This document shows, in pieces, positions 1 to 8,416 of a DNA stretch of 39,815 nucleotides. The notes beneath the pieces were generated by a model that saw only the letters and a list, made by a program, of their open reading frames with translations, did no database searches and was not told the origin of the DNA. A program made the position numbers and the translations under genes. The DNA is from an uncultured Prevotella sp. (GTDB taxonomy: Bacteria; Bacteroidota; Bacteroidia; Bacteroidales; Bacteroidaceae), in contig CALFGU010000018.1 of assembly GCA_937877685.1 (NCBI GenBank), positions 1 to 39,815 on the forward strand. Direction: 5' to 3'. The stretch's first letter is position 1. Each line of letters begins with the position of its first letter.

Positions 1-699
1 CTCGTGAAACATGAGATCTACGCCTTTAAGCAGTTCTACATTGCTCATTAAGGGACGTGTGTCAGAGCAGTAGGCATAACTTCTGGGTGAATAAGAAGGT
101 GTCGTTAGTTCTCCATGCGTATAGCAACGCCCTTCTGGAGTCGTCCATCCTGCACCTAACTTAATTGATTGAATATGACAAATAGGGATTTCAAGAAAAT
201 CAATCATATCCCTACGAATGTGGGGCAAAACTCCTACTTCTTGAAAAAGGAAACCACAAGTTGGCATGCGGTGTAAGAGCGGAAAGGCAGTTACCTTAAG
301 ACTTTTGTCTGCATAAATCTGAGTTACTTGACTTGTATCAATTTCGTGAATAAGGATTTCAAAGGGTATGTTATTACAAAAGAAATCAAAGAGGGGGCGA
401 AACAATATTTCTGCTCCTACAGGAGCATAAATATGAATATCTGAAGTACGTCCCTTTAATGCAAGAGTAGAAATCAACCCCGGCAGGCCCAGGCAATGGT
501 CGCCGTGAAGGTGAGATATGAAAATATGGCTCAAATGATTGTAACGCAAACCTGCACGTTGAAATTGTAGTTGGGTACCTTCAGCGCAATCAATCATAAA
601 AAGTTTTTCACGAACGTTAAGCACCTGCGAAGTAGGCATGTGCTTTAAAGTTGGTGTGGCACTTCCACAACCTAAAATCGTAAGTTCAAACTTCTCCAT
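1..699 (-). CDS. rnz: Ribonuclease Z (3' part cut off by window edge)
   Basis: The reading frame starts at the ATG complementary to 697-699 and stays open to base 1, giving 233 codons without a stop; RNase Z is usually about 300 residues, so the C-terminal quarter lies outside the window. The protein begins MEKFELTILGCGSATPT and carries the metallo-beta-lactamase zinc-binding motif HLHGDH at residues 63-68, with the typical RNase Z order of an N-terminal GCGSA(T)P strand and ID(C)AEGTQ at about 36-43. RNase Z cuts the 3' trailer from tRNA precursors in the cytoplasm. It is divergent from mazG with about 93 bases between the start codons, and both directions have a TAnnTTTG element. The family call is strong; I cannot see the distal His residues. 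Confidence 0.93.
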   Translation of the reverse strand, partial: MEKFELTILGCGSATPTLKHMPTSQVLNVREKLFMIDCAEGTQLQFQRAGLRYNHLSHIFISHLHGDHCLGLPGLISTLALKGRTSDIHIYAPVGAEILFRPLFDFFCNNIPFEILIHEIDTSQVTQIYADKSLKVTAFPLLHRMPTCGFLFQEVGVLPHIRRDMIDFLEIPICHIQSIKLGAGWTTPEGRCYTHGELTTPSYSPRSYAYCSDTRPLMSNVELLKGVDLMFHE

Positions 700-725
700 A
701 TCTCAATCCTTATTTTTTGACCTTG

Positions 726-733
726 CAAAGATA
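726..733 (-). promoter_or_regulatory. Candidate -7 element for rnz (TATCTTTG)
   Basis: Read on the minus strand this is TATCTTTG, matching the Bacteroidetes -7 consensus TAnnTTTG, 27 bases upstream of the rnz start codon. No good -33 TTTG lies at the usual 19-21 base spacing, so the call rests on the -7 box and position only. Confidence 0.5.
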
Positions 734-755
734 GCGGTTTTCCACAATTTATTTA

Positions 756-763
756 TAATTTTG
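756..763 (+). promoter_or_regulatory. Candidate -7 element for mazG (TAATTTTG)
   Basis: TAATTTTG fits TAnnTTTG and would place transcription start about 20 bases before the mazG ATG at 793. It is back to back with the rnz element at 726-733, so the two genes appear to share a compact divergent control region. No clear -33 box is visible. Confidence 0.5.
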
Positions 764-792
764 CGATAGTAAATACTAAATTGATTTTAAGC

Positions 793-1596
793 ATGCATAC
801 CATAGAAGAAAAGGCAGCAGCATTTGTTAGATTGTTGCAAATAATGGACGAACTTCGCGAGAAATGTCCGTGGGACAAGAAACAGACATTCGAAAGCCTG
901 CGCCCTAACACTATTGAAGAAACTTTTGAACTTGCTGATGCCCTGCTTAAAGGTAATACGAAGGAAATCAGCAAGGAATTGGGCGACGTGTTGCTCCATG
1001 TTATCTTCTATGCTAAGATTGGTTCGGAAACGAATGACTTTGACATTCACGACGTTTGCGAAAATCTTTCTAACAAATTGGTTTATAGACATCCACACGT
1101 TTTTGGGAATCATGACGGTGTGGAGAATGCAAGTCAAGTAACCCAACTATGGGAACAAATCAAGCAAACGGAAAAGGACGGAAATAAGAGTGTGCTCTCA
1201 GGAGTGCCCAACGCCCTACCCTCACTTATCAAAGCCTATCGCGTACAAGACAAGGCACGAGGTGTTGGGTTTGATTGGGAAGAGCGTGCTGACGTGTGGA
1301 AGAAGGTGAAAGAAGAAATTTCGGAGTTTGAACAAGAGGTTGAAAACATGGATGCCGACAAAGCTGAAGCTGAATTTGGCGACCTGATGTTTAGTCTTAT
1401 CAACGCGGCAAGACTTTATAAAATCAATCCCGACAATGCCCTTGAGCGCACGAACCAAAAGTTTATCTCACGCTTTAACTACCTTGAAGAGAAGACTTTA
1501 AAGCAAGGTAAAGACCTCAAAAACATGACACTTGAAGAGATGGATAAGATTTGGGATGAAGCAAAGCAACTGGAGAAGGAGCGCAACAAAAGTTAA
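793..1596 (+). CDS. mazG: Nucleoside triphosphate pyrophosphohydrolase MazG
   Basis: 267 residues from the ATG at 793; a TTG 12 bases upstream in frame is less likely than this ATG. MazG hydrolyses (d)NTPs to monophosphates and pyrophosphate as a house-cleaning enzyme. The first MazG domain has CPWD at residues 25-28, EETFE at 42-46 and ELGD at 62-65, the EExxE...ExxD metal-binding pattern. A second domain follows, with EEISEFEQE and EFGD, so this is the full two-domain form. It stops about 50 bases before menF and may share a transcript with the menaquinone genes. Confidence 0.93.
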   Translation: MHTIEEKAAAFVRLLQIMDELREKCPWDKKQTFESLRPNTIEETFELADALLKGNTKEISKELGDVLLHVIFYAKIGSETNDFDIHDVCENLSNKLVYRHPHVFGNHDGVENASQVTQLWEQIKQTEKDGNKSVLSGVPNALPSLIKAYRVQDKARGVGFDWEERADVWKKVKEEISEFEQEVENMDADKAEAEFGDLMFSLINAARLYKINPDNALERTNQKFISRFNYLEEKTLKQGKDLKNMTLEEMDKIWDEAKQLEKERNKS

Positions 1597-1647
1597 TTCA
1601 CACTAACGCTTTTCACTCCCCATTCCCTTAACCGCAAATCCCTCAAA

Positions 1648-2724
1648 ATGAAACAATCATTTCAGATGGAGCACCTTTCATTTGCCTATTATAAACTACC
1701 CCACGAGAATCATTATAGGTACATTGGCAGCACGACACCTCCACGGCCTATTACGCAGCTTTCGGAAATCACCAACGACGATTCAGGGTTCTTAGTTGTG
1801 CCTTTCGACACGGAAGATTTCCCAATTTTACTCATATCTGCAGAAGAAACTTACACGCAAGTCCTTCTGCCCACTCCCTCCCCCATGATAAAGCACGTAG
1901 CGCCAACTCCTGTTGATGCCGACTACTTACAGAACTTTGAGAGATGCAAGAAAATGCTTGACGGTGACAGACTTCAAAAAATTGTGTTGTCACATCGTTT
2001 TACTTCTTCACAAGAGTTACAACCCAATGTAACACAACTTTTTACAGATGCCGCCAATGCCTTCCCAAAGTGTTACGTTGCTTTGTGGCATACTCCCAAA
2101 ACGGGATTCTGGTTAACCATAACCCCTGAAGTGCTTTTGGAGAGCGAGGGGGCGAATCAGTGGCACACGATGGCATTAGCCGGAACGATGCAAAAGGAAG
2201 AGACTGAGTGGAGCGAGAAAAACAAAAAGGAGCAACAATGTGTGACGGATTACATCACCTCCGTAATAAGTCCTCTGTCAACAACCTTCTCACACTCTGA
2301 AATCCAAACCATTGAGGCGGCACAACTCAAGCATCTCAGAACAGATTTCTATTTCACGACTGCTCATAACATTGGTCAAATACTGAGTCAGCTTCACCCC
2401 ACCCCCGCCGTATGTGGTTTACCCAAGATTGAAGCATACGAGGCGATAAAGAAGATTGAAACTTCAGCGCGTAAATATTATGCAGGATGCTCAGGGCCTC
2501 TCAATGCCTCAAAGGTCAATTCAGAAGGCCCCAATGCCACAGGGAAAGACACGCATCTTTTCGTCACCCTCCGTTGTGCGCATTGGGACGTCAATACCCC
2601 TATAGAATATTACGCAGGTGGCGGTCTCTTGAAGGAAAGTAAGGCAGAAGAGGAATGGCACGAAATTAACACGAAGAAACAAACGGCAGAATGTATAGTG
2701 ACAAAGCACATATCAACTATCTAA
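1648..2724 (+). CDS. menF: Isochorismate synthase MenF
   Basis: 358 residues; converts chorismate to isochorismate, the entry step of menaquinone synthesis. Chorismate-binding family signatures are visible: KIVLSHR at 111-117 (the lysine that acts as general base in this family), AGTMQ at 178-182, FYFTTAHNIGQI around 234-245, GLPKIEA at 257-263 and YYAGGG near 321-326 followed by an E-E-E-W-x-E motif. A short extra segment around 289-300 (rich in N, S, G) sits between GPLN and the LFVTLRC strand. It is shorter than E. coli MenF (about 430), mostly at the N-terminus. The 3' end overlaps menD by 34 bases in another frame, which suggests translational coupling. Confidence 0.92.
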   Translation: MKQSFQMEHLSFAYYKLPHENHYRYIGSTTPPRPITQLSEITNDDSGFLVVPFDTEDFPILLISAEETYTQVLLPTPSPMIKHVAPTPVDADYLQNFERCKKMLDGDRLQKIVLSHRFTSSQELQPNVTQLFTDAANAFPKCYVALWHTPKTGFWLTITPEVLLESEGANQWHTMALAGTMQKEETEWSEKNKKEQQCVTDYITSVISPLSTTFSHSEIQTIEAAQLKHLRTDFYFTTAHNIGQILSQLHPTPAVCGLPKIEAYEAIKKIETSARKYYAGCSGPLNASKVNSEGPNATGKDTHLFVTLRCAHWDVNTPIEYYAGGGLLKESKAEEEWHEINTKKQTAECIVTKHISTI

Positions 2725-4268
2725 CGCATATATTGATGAATCAGGGCATTACAGACATTGTAGCATGTCCTGGAGCACGTAATGCACCTCTTTGCCACAA
2801 CTTTCACCAAGCAGGTTTCACCCTTCATCCTGTCACAGATGAGCGCTCTGCGGCATTTGTTGCCATTGGAATTTACCTTGAGACCCGCAAACCTACCATT
2901 GTTTCTGTGACTTCAGGAAGTGCCCTTCTCAACACGCTTCCAGCCGTTGCTGAAGCGTATTACAGACACATTCCGCTCATTATTCTTTCCGCCGATAGAC
3001 CTGAAGAATGGATTGGACACCTTGACGGACAAACTTTACCTCAAAACGAGGCGCTTCAACCTTATACCCCCAGCATTAATATCGAGGAAGGCGATGATTT
3101 CCATTCAATAAACGAAGGAATCACTCGAATACTCTCTGCCCAAGGTCCTTCGCACATCAACATTCAAATTGAAGAACCGCTCTTCTGCTTCAATCAAGAG
3201 TCACTTCCTGAGATAAAAGTAAACGTTGTGAACAGAAGCACAGAAGTTTTCAAAGTGGAAGAAAGCGCCCTTCAGCAAGTGGCAGAAATGATTCTAAATG
3301 CCAAGCGTCCGCTTCTCATGATGGGGCAACAAGAAGCATTTGAACCCGAACTGTTTGAAAAACTATCTGCTCACATCGCGCTGTTGCCTGAAATCATAAG
3401 CAATGCAAAAGATGCTGACTTAAGCGATAAATTGGAGAAAATCCTTGCCAGCGGAACAACTCCCTCAGAAATGCCCGACCTCATCCTTCACATTGGCGGG
3501 GCATTTATTGGAAAGCAAATGAAACTCCATCTTCGTAAGCAAAAGGACATAAAGATTATTCGCATCGGCACAGAAAGTCCTGTTGCAAAGACATTTGGAA
3601 AGGTAGATATTGCCATCCAAGCAGCCCCCATAGATTTTCTCAAAAGACTACTCCCCTTACTCTCACCGCGCAATTACCACCAGGAATGGAAAGCGTCTGT
3701 AAACGAGGCGTTTCAGGAACTAACGCTCCCGCCCATAAGCAACGAAGAAAAGACTATAATCGCCTTTGAAACGGCGCTTCGAGAAGTAGGGATTGGAGCA
3801 TTACACGTGGCTAACAGTAGCAGTGTGAGATGGGCGAATGCGCATATACAGGGCGGTGATTATCCCGTTTATTGCAACCGAGGAGTGAATGGCATTGAGG
3901 GTTCGTTGTCCACTGCTGCTGGACATTCCTTGAAGACGGAGCAAATCGTGGGGTGCATTATCGGGGACTTGAGTTTCTTCTATGACGCTAATGCACTTTG
4001 GAACGTGGGATTGAAACAAAATTTCATCGTCTTGTTGCTCAACAACAACCGAGGCAAGATTTTCTACAAATTTAATGGACTTAAAAATTCCCCTGCGCTT
4101 GCCCCGTTCATTGCTGCAAGTCATGATGCTACGGCGGAAGGAATTTGCCGTTCGTATGCTATAAATCACAAGCAAATCCATGAAGCAGAGGAGATTAAGC
4201 AATTCGTATTGGAGCATGTAAGTGCCAAAAACACTCGCCCGCTCGTATTAGAATACATCTGCGAATAG
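2691..4268 (+). CDS. menD: SEPHCHC synthase MenD
   Basis: 525 residues; a thiamine diphosphate enzyme that adds decarboxylated 2-oxoglutarate to isochorismate. The N-terminal domain has ACPGARNAPL (usually SPGSRNAPL) and TDERSAAFVAIG, whose Glu is the cofactor-activating residue. The C-terminal ThDP fold has GDLSFFYD and the metal-binding NNNRG segment. The start at 2691, inside menF, is chosen because the first helix before the PGARN loop needs about 20 residues; the next ATG (2736) would cut it off. The Cys-Pro-Gly-Ala variant of the usual Ser-Pro-Gly-Ser loop is a small oddity. It is followed by a 246-base spacer holding repeat copy A. Confidence 0.94.
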   Translation: MYSDKAHINYLTHILMNQGITDIVACPGARNAPLCHNFHQAGFTLHPVTDERSAAFVAIGIYLETRKPTIVSVTSGSALLNTLPAVAEAYYRHIPLIILSADRPEEWIGHLDGQTLPQNEALQPYTPSINIEEGDDFHSINEGITRILSAQGPSHINIQIEEPLFCFNQESLPEIKVNVVNRSTEVFKVEESALQQVAEMILNAKRPLLMMGQQEAFEPELFEKLSAHIALLPEIISNAKDADLSDKLEKILASGTTPSEMPDLILHIGGAFIGKQMKLHLRKQKDIKIIRIGTESPVAKTFGKVDIAIQAAPIDFLKRLLPLLSPRNYHQEWKASVNEAFQELTLPPISNEEKTIIAFETALREVGIGALHVANSSSVRWANAHIQGGDYPVYCNRGVNGIEGSLSTAAGHSLKTEQIVGCIIGDLSFFYDANALWNVGLKQNFIVLLLNNNRGKIFYKFNGLKNSPALAPFIAASHDATAEGICRSYAINHKQIHEAEEIKQFVLEHVSAKNTRPLVLEYICE

Positions 4269-4307
4269 TGCCCCTGAAACGGAAAAGAGATTTAGCAAAA
4301 ACTAATT

Positions 4308-4363
4308 CTCACTTAATTTAAATTCTTTGAGACTTAAGAAAAATTCTTTGAGACTTAATTTTT
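4308..4363 (-). repeat. Intergenic AT-rich repeat, copy A (two tandem units)
   Basis: Between menD and menB. The 18-mer AAATTCTTTGAGACTTAA occurs at 4320-4337 and again at 4341-4358, and CTCACTTAATT precedes it at 4308-4318. The reverse complement of 4308-4343 matches 29470-29505 at 34 of 36 positions, and the TTAAGTCTCAAA core is also at 17427. The three sites therefore form one repeat family. The rest of the 4269-4514 spacer shows no gene and no clear promoter. Confidence 0.8.
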
Positions 4364-4514
4364 CCTGAAATTGGATTAGGATTGGGAGCAATACAACTAA
4401 AAAGTTTCCAATACTTAATAAACGGAATTGAATTACCTAATTTCGCAGATTTCAATTTACAACTAACGGAAGAACAGTATACAACATACTTTTGAAATTC
4501 AAACAATCACTATT

Positions 4515-5324
4515 ATGTGGAAAGAAATACTCCCTTTTGAAGAAATCATTTTTGAATACTACAACGGTATTGCAAAAATCACAATTAACCGCCCTCGCTA
4601 TCGCAATGCTTTTACTCCCCTGACAGTCAGCGAAATGAGCAAGGCATTCAATTATTGCCATGAAGATGCAAAAATCCGAGTGGTGTTGCTTACTGGAGCT
4701 GGCGACATGGCATTCTGTGCTGGCGGAGACATGAATTACAAAGGACGCGGTGGGTATGTAGGTCAAGACGATGTGCCTCGCTTGAACGTGTTGGAGGTTC
4801 AGAAGCAAATCCGCACCCTTCCCAAGCCCGTCATTGCCATGGTGAATGGTTTTGCTATCGGTGGTGGCCATGTGCTCCACTTGATGTGCGACCTTACTAT
4901 TGCTTCATCAACAGCCAAATTCGGTCAAACTGGGCCTCGTGTAGGTTCCTTCGATGCAGGTTTTGGAGCCTCTTACATGGCACGCATTGTGGGACAAAAG
5001 CGTGCGCGTGAAATTTGGTTTATGTGCAAGCAATACACCGCACAAGAGGCCTATGAAATGGGCATGGTGAATAAGGTGGTTGCGCCTGAAGAACTTGAAA
5101 ATGAATGCATCAAATGGGCAGAACAGATGATGGAACATTCACCACTTGCTTTGCGTATGATTAAAGCAGGTTTGAATGCCGAACTCGACGGACAAGCTGG
5201 TATTCAGCAACTTGCGGGTGATTGCACCATGCTATACTACCTGCTTGACGAAGCACATGAAGGCGGACAAGCATTCTTGGAAAAGCGTAAACCAGATTGG
5301 TCTAAATTCCCTCACTTACCTTAA
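4515..5324 (+). CDS. menB: 1,4-dihydroxy-2-naphthoyl-CoA synthase MenB
   Basis: 269 residues, crotonase fold; cyclises o-succinylbenzoyl-CoA in menaquinone synthesis. Oxyanion-hole segments CAGGDM (68-73) and GFAIGGGH (112-119) are present, as is the MenB-specific QTGPRVGSFDAGFG stretch (138-151) with Asp147. The glycine in QTGP is the feature associated with bicarbonate-dependent (type I) MenB enzymes, so that class is inferred. The C-terminal PDWSKFPHLP matches the conserved MenB tail. The start is the first ATG of the frame, giving the usual family length. Its substrate requires MenE, which is not encoded in this window. Confidence 0.95.
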   Translation: MWKEILPFEEIIFEYYNGIAKITINRPRYRNAFTPLTVSEMSKAFNYCHEDAKIRVVLLTGAGDMAFCAGGDMNYKGRGGYVGQDDVPRLNVLEVQKQIRTLPKPVIAMVNGFAIGGGHVLHLMCDLTIASSTAKFGQTGPRVGSFDAGFGASYMARIVGQKRAREIWFMCKQYTAQEAYEMGMVNKVVAPEELENECIKWAEQMMEHSPLALRMIKAGLNAELDGQAGIQQLAGDCTMLYYLLDEAHEGGQAFLEKRKPDWSKFPHLP

Positions 5325-5356
5325 TCAACCCACTAAAAAAGAGAACGTAACAAGTT

Positions 5357-6424
5357 ATGTATCACTATGTTCTGCCACATACACTAAAGTTCAGTTTCTC
5401 TGCAGGTACTTCTCGCGGAGTATATACAGAGAGGCAGGTGTGGTACGTATTCTTGAGTGAAGAGGAGTTGCACGAAGACCTCTGCCGAAGCATCATTTCC
5501 GACCCTCGCATACTTACAGATTTGCAGGTAGGAGTGGGAGAAATCGCACCGCTTTTTGACCTGTCTTGCGACTATTGCTCTAACTTTCTTGAAGTGATTG
5601 AAGTCTGTTGCAAAAAGTTTTTAGCGGAGGGCAATACCACTTGCCTTAGCGATTATCCTTCAGTGCGTTTTGGTTTAGAAATTGCCCTACGCTCTTTACA
5701 GGCTCATGATGGTCTCACATTCAATGATTCCCCCTTCACAAAAGGAGAAGCGGGAATTCCTATCAATGGACTTGTTTGGATGGGAGACAAAGAAACGATG
5801 CGCAGACGCATGCAGAGCAAACTTGAGGCAGGATTTGATTGCGTAAAACTAAAAATTGGTGCGCTTCATATTGATGAGGAACTGGAATTACTTCGCGAAT
5901 TGCGCCAATTTGCTTCAGCTAAAGACTTACAAATCAGAGTGGATGCAAATGGTGCGTTTGATAAAAGCAATGTGCTAAAGGTGCTTCACGAATTAGCGAA
6001 ATTAGACATTCACAGCATTGAGCAACCCATTAGGCAAGGAAATTGGGAGGAGATGTCTGACCTTTGCAAATCTGCCCCACTCCCCATTGCCCTTGATGAA
6101 GAATTGATTGGCATCAACGACGAGAAAAGAAAGATGGACTTACTCCGAGAAATAAGTCCATCGTATATTGTGTTGAAACCCACTCTGCATGGTGGGTTTG
6201 AAGGTACGAAAGCGTGGATTCAGAAAGCAAAAGATTTGAACATTGGTTATTGGATCACCTCTGCACTTGAGAGCAACATCGGACTGAATGCCATTGCGCA
6301 ATTTACTTCTGAATTAAACACGGGAGACTTTGCACAAGGATTGGGTACAGGGCAATTATTCGTTGAGAATATTCCTCACACGGGTCTCATGATTGAGGGA
6401 AATAAACTGTTCAGAAGGATTTAA
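5357..6424 (+). CDS. menC: o-Succinylbenzoate synthase MenC
   Basis: 355 residues, enolase superfamily; dehydrates SHCHC to o-succinylbenzoate. The catalytic pattern is complete: KxK at Lys164/Lys166, metal ligands Asp196 (VDANGAF), Glu222 (SIEQP) and Asp247 (ALDEEL), and the second acid-base Lys274 (VLKP). It begins 32 bases after menB and is almost certainly in the same transcript. The gene is convergent with nadD, with 45 bases between the stop codons, so the men run ends here without menE. Confidence 0.92.
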   Translation: MYHYVLPHTLKFSFSAGTSRGVYTERQVWYVFLSEEELHEDLCRSIISDPRILTDLQVGVGEIAPLFDLSCDYCSNFLEVIEVCCKKFLAEGNTTCLSDYPSVRFGLEIALRSLQAHDGLTFNDSPFTKGEAGIPINGLVWMGDKETMRRRMQSKLEAGFDCVKLKIGALHIDEELELLRELRQFASAKDLQIRVDANGAFDKSNVLKVLHELAKLDIHSIEQPIRQGNWEEMSDLCKSAPLPIALDEELIGINDEKRKMDLLREISPSYIVLKPTLHGGFEGTKAWIQKAKDLNIGYWITSALESNIGLNAIAQFTSELNTGDFAQGLGTGQLFVENIPHTGLMIEGNKLFRRI

Positions 6425-6430
6425 AGAGCG

Positions 6431-6459
6431 GGAATTAGTTCGCTATCACGCGAATTTCC
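6431..6459. terminator. Weak convergent hairpin between menC and nadD
   Basis: TTCGC-TATCAC-GCGAA forms a 5 bp stem at 6439-6454, extendable with bulges to GGAATT/AATTTCC. There is no strong T-run, so it is only a possible bidirectional terminator. Confidence 0.3.
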
Positions 6460-6469
6460 AATACATTAT

Positions 6470-7060
6470 TTATAGTCCTTCCTGCTTCACCTCGCAAAGT
6501 CTTTTCACAACGACTTCAGGAATCATACCATTCACCCCTTCTCCCCTATTCAATCGCTCACGAACCTCTGTTGAACTGAAGGGAAACAAGGGAGCACCTC
6601 GCATAATTTGGATGCGCTTGGCAATGCTTGAGAGATGCGTGGGACCTTCTTGGACTTCTGTTCCTCGGGGATAAACAAGCAATTCTGTAGTGGCAAGAAT
6701 CTCTTCATAGCGTGCCCATTTCTCGAAAATCAGCCAGTTATCCTCACCAATGATAAGCGAAAACTCGTGCTGAGGATAGGCATTGCGAAGAGATTCTAAG
6801 GTGCGCCATGTAAAGTTAGGGCGCTCCAAATGAAACTCAAAATCACATGCTTCAACTCCTTCCACTTGCTGACAAGCAAGCGAGGCAAGTTCATAACGAA
6901 GACTTTCAGGCATGAGTCCGCTTTGCTGTTTCAGAGGATTCTGAGGGGAGACCATCAACCAAACAGCATCTACATAACCAGAACGAACAATCCATTCTGC
7001 TAAACGTAAGTGACCAAAATGAATGGGGTTAAAACTACCTCCAAAGATGCCTATTTTCAT
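6470..7060 (-). CDS. nadD: Nicotinate-nucleotide adenylyltransferase NadD
   Basis: 196 residues from the ATG complementary to 7058-7060, chosen because the protein then begins directly with MKIGIFGGSFNPIHFGHL, the nucleotidyltransferase GGSFNPxHxGH motif; the in-frame ATG 57 bases upstream adds a tail not expected for the family. NadD transfers AMP to nicotinate mononucleotide. Near the C-terminus SSTEVRERL matches the conserved ISSTxIRxR motif that binds the phosphate. It is divergent from nadC, which makes the nicotinate mononucleotide that NadD uses, so the pair supplies consecutive steps of NAD synthesis. Confidence 0.94.
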   Translation of the reverse strand: MKIGIFGGSFNPIHFGHLRLAEWIVRSGYVDAVWLMVSPQNPLKQQSGLMPESLRYELASLACQQVEGVEACDFEFHLERPNFTWRTLESLRNAYPQHEFSLIIGEDNWLIFEKWARYEEILATTELLVYPRGTEVQEGPTHLSSIAKRIQIMRGAPLFPFSSTEVRERLNRGEGVNGMIPEVVVKRLCEVKQEGL

Positions 7061-7124
7061 CGTTTTGAGTACTTTAAATTGAAGAAAAGGGGGTAGAGAA
7101 AGAAAAAGAACTTTCACTTGTTTA

Positions 7125-7132
7125 CAAAAATA
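7125..7132 (-). promoter_or_regulatory. Candidate -7 element for nadD (TATTTTTG)
   Basis: Minus-strand TATTTTTG, 64 bases upstream of the chosen nadD start. It lies 34 bases from the opposite-facing nadC element. Confidence 0.5.
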
Positions 7133-7166
7133 CGAAATTTATAGGGTCTATTCATTAATTTTACCT

Positions 7167-7174
7167 TACTTTTG
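7167..7174 (+). promoter_or_regulatory. Candidate -7 element for nadC (TACTTTTG)
   Basis: TACTTTTG followed by C, a very good -7 match. It predicts a leader of about 105 bases before the nadC ATG. No clear -33 TTTG is seen at the usual spacing. A 15-codon open frame at 7198-7245 lies in this leader but has nothing to support it. Confidence 0.5.
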
Positions 7175-7287
7175 CATATAGAAAGGTTAGAGATGCAATG
7201 AACTTCACAGTTTCTACGTATGTAAAACACCCCTTCATGCTTTAGAATCGCAGAATTTTAACTTCTAAAATATTCATAACGACCATT

Positions 7288-8163
7288 ATGTACACAGTTG
7301 ACGAACTCAACGAACGCCTTATCGACCTTTCATTTGCCGAAGATATTGGCGATGGCGACCACACAACTCTCTGTTGCATCCCTGCGGATAGCATGGGTGA
7401 AAGTAAGTTGCTCATCAAGGAAGAAGGCATTTTTGCTGGTGTGGAAATCGCTAAGCAAGTTTTCCATCGTTTTGACCCAACTATGGAAGTTGAAGTCTAT
7501 ATTCAAGATGGTGCTCACGTAAAACCTGGAGACATTGTGATGAGCGTGAAGGGTAAGGAGCAGAGTTTGCTTCAAACTGAACGCCTGATGCTGAATATTC
7601 TCCAGCGCATGTCTGGCATTGCCACCATGACGAATAAGTATCAGCAAGCACTGATTGATGCTGGCACAAAGACACGCGTATTAGATACTCGCAAGACTAC
7701 TCCTGGCATGCGCATGCTGGAGAAAGAAGCAGTTAAGATTGGTGGAGGTATGAACCACCGTATTGGTCTGTTTGACATGATTCTGCTTAAGGACAATCAC
7801 ATTGACTTCTGTGGCGGTGTTCATAACGCAATTAGTCGTGCTAAGCAGTATTGCAAAGACCACGGAAAGGACCTTAAGATTGAATGTGAAGTGCGTAACT
7901 GGAAGGAACTTGAAGAAGCTTTAGAGGAAGGTTGTGACCGCATTATGTTTGACAACTTTACGCCTGAAGATACGAAGAAGGCTGTTGAACTCGTTGCTGG
8001 ACGTGCAGAAACAGAATCAAGCGGTGGCATTACTTTTGAAACAATGATTCCCTATGCTCAAGCAGGAGTTGACTTCATTAGTTTTGGAGCACTCACACAC
8101 AGCGTAAAGGGACTCGACATGAGTTTCAAGGCTGCAGGATCGGATAAACTTATCATTAAATAA
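7288..8163 (+). CDS. nadC: Nicotinate-nucleotide pyrophosphorylase (quinolinate phosphoribosyltransferase)
   Basis: 291 residues, the usual NadC length; makes nicotinate mononucleotide from quinolinate and PRPP. Family signatures include GDGDHTT near residue 21, NILQRMSGIAT, the DTRKTTPGMR substrate-binding stretch followed by EKEAVKIGGGMNHRIGL, ILLKDNHI, and ISFGALTHS close to the C-terminus. No nadA or nadB is in the window. A strong stem-loop terminator follows 21 bases after the stop codon. Confidence 0.95.
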   Translation: MYTVDELNERLIDLSFAEDIGDGDHTTLCCIPADSMGESKLLIKEEGIFAGVEIAKQVFHRFDPTMEVEVYIQDGAHVKPGDIVMSVKGKEQSLLQTERLMLNILQRMSGIATMTNKYQQALIDAGTKTRVLDTRKTTPGMRMLEKEAVKIGGGMNHRIGLFDMILLKDNHIDFCGGVHNAISRAKQYCKDHGKDLKIECEVRNWKELEEALEEGCDRIMFDNFTPEDTKKAVELVAGRAETESSGGITFETMIPYAQAGVDFISFGALTHSVKGLDMSFKAAGSDKLIIK

Positions 8164-8184
8164 TTTGCTAGATTTCAGAAGGTC

Positions 8185-8228
8185 GGAGTAAAGGGCATGC
8201 TTAAACACGTGCTTTTTACTCCTTTTTT
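8185..8228 (+). terminator. Intrinsic terminator after nadC
   Basis: Arms 8185-8199 (GGAGTAAAGGGCATG) and 8208-8222 (CGTGCTTTTTACTCC) pair over 15 positions using three G-U pairs, with an 8-base loop and a TTTTTT run at 8223-8228. Confidence 0.85.
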
Positions 8229-8302
8229 GTGTACATATACTTGAATTTACTTAAATGCTCAGTACTAACAACTTAGAAGAGAATGATTATACCTAAGTTT
8301 AC

Positions 8303-8349
8303 AAAAAAAGATTGCACCACTACTTTTTCATTCAGATAGTGATGCAATC
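8303..8349 (-). terminator. Intrinsic terminator after the DUF1015 gene
   Basis: Arms at 8310-8322 and 8337-8349 form a 13 bp stem. The one non-Watson-Crick position is G-U only when read on the minus strand, and the T-run (8303-8309 read in reverse) is also on the minus-strand side. It therefore serves the serC-serA-DUF1015 run ending at 8417. Confidence 0.85.
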
Positions 8350-8416
8350 CTTTATTTTCAACTGAAAACAACTGATTTTCTGTTTTCAAACGACGTATTA
8401 ATTTGCTCTATGTTCG

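Noticed and set aside
7198..7245. 15-codon frame in the nadC leader, possible leader peptide
   Set aside because: No ribosome-binding context, no run of control codons and no paired attenuator hairpin; likely chance.
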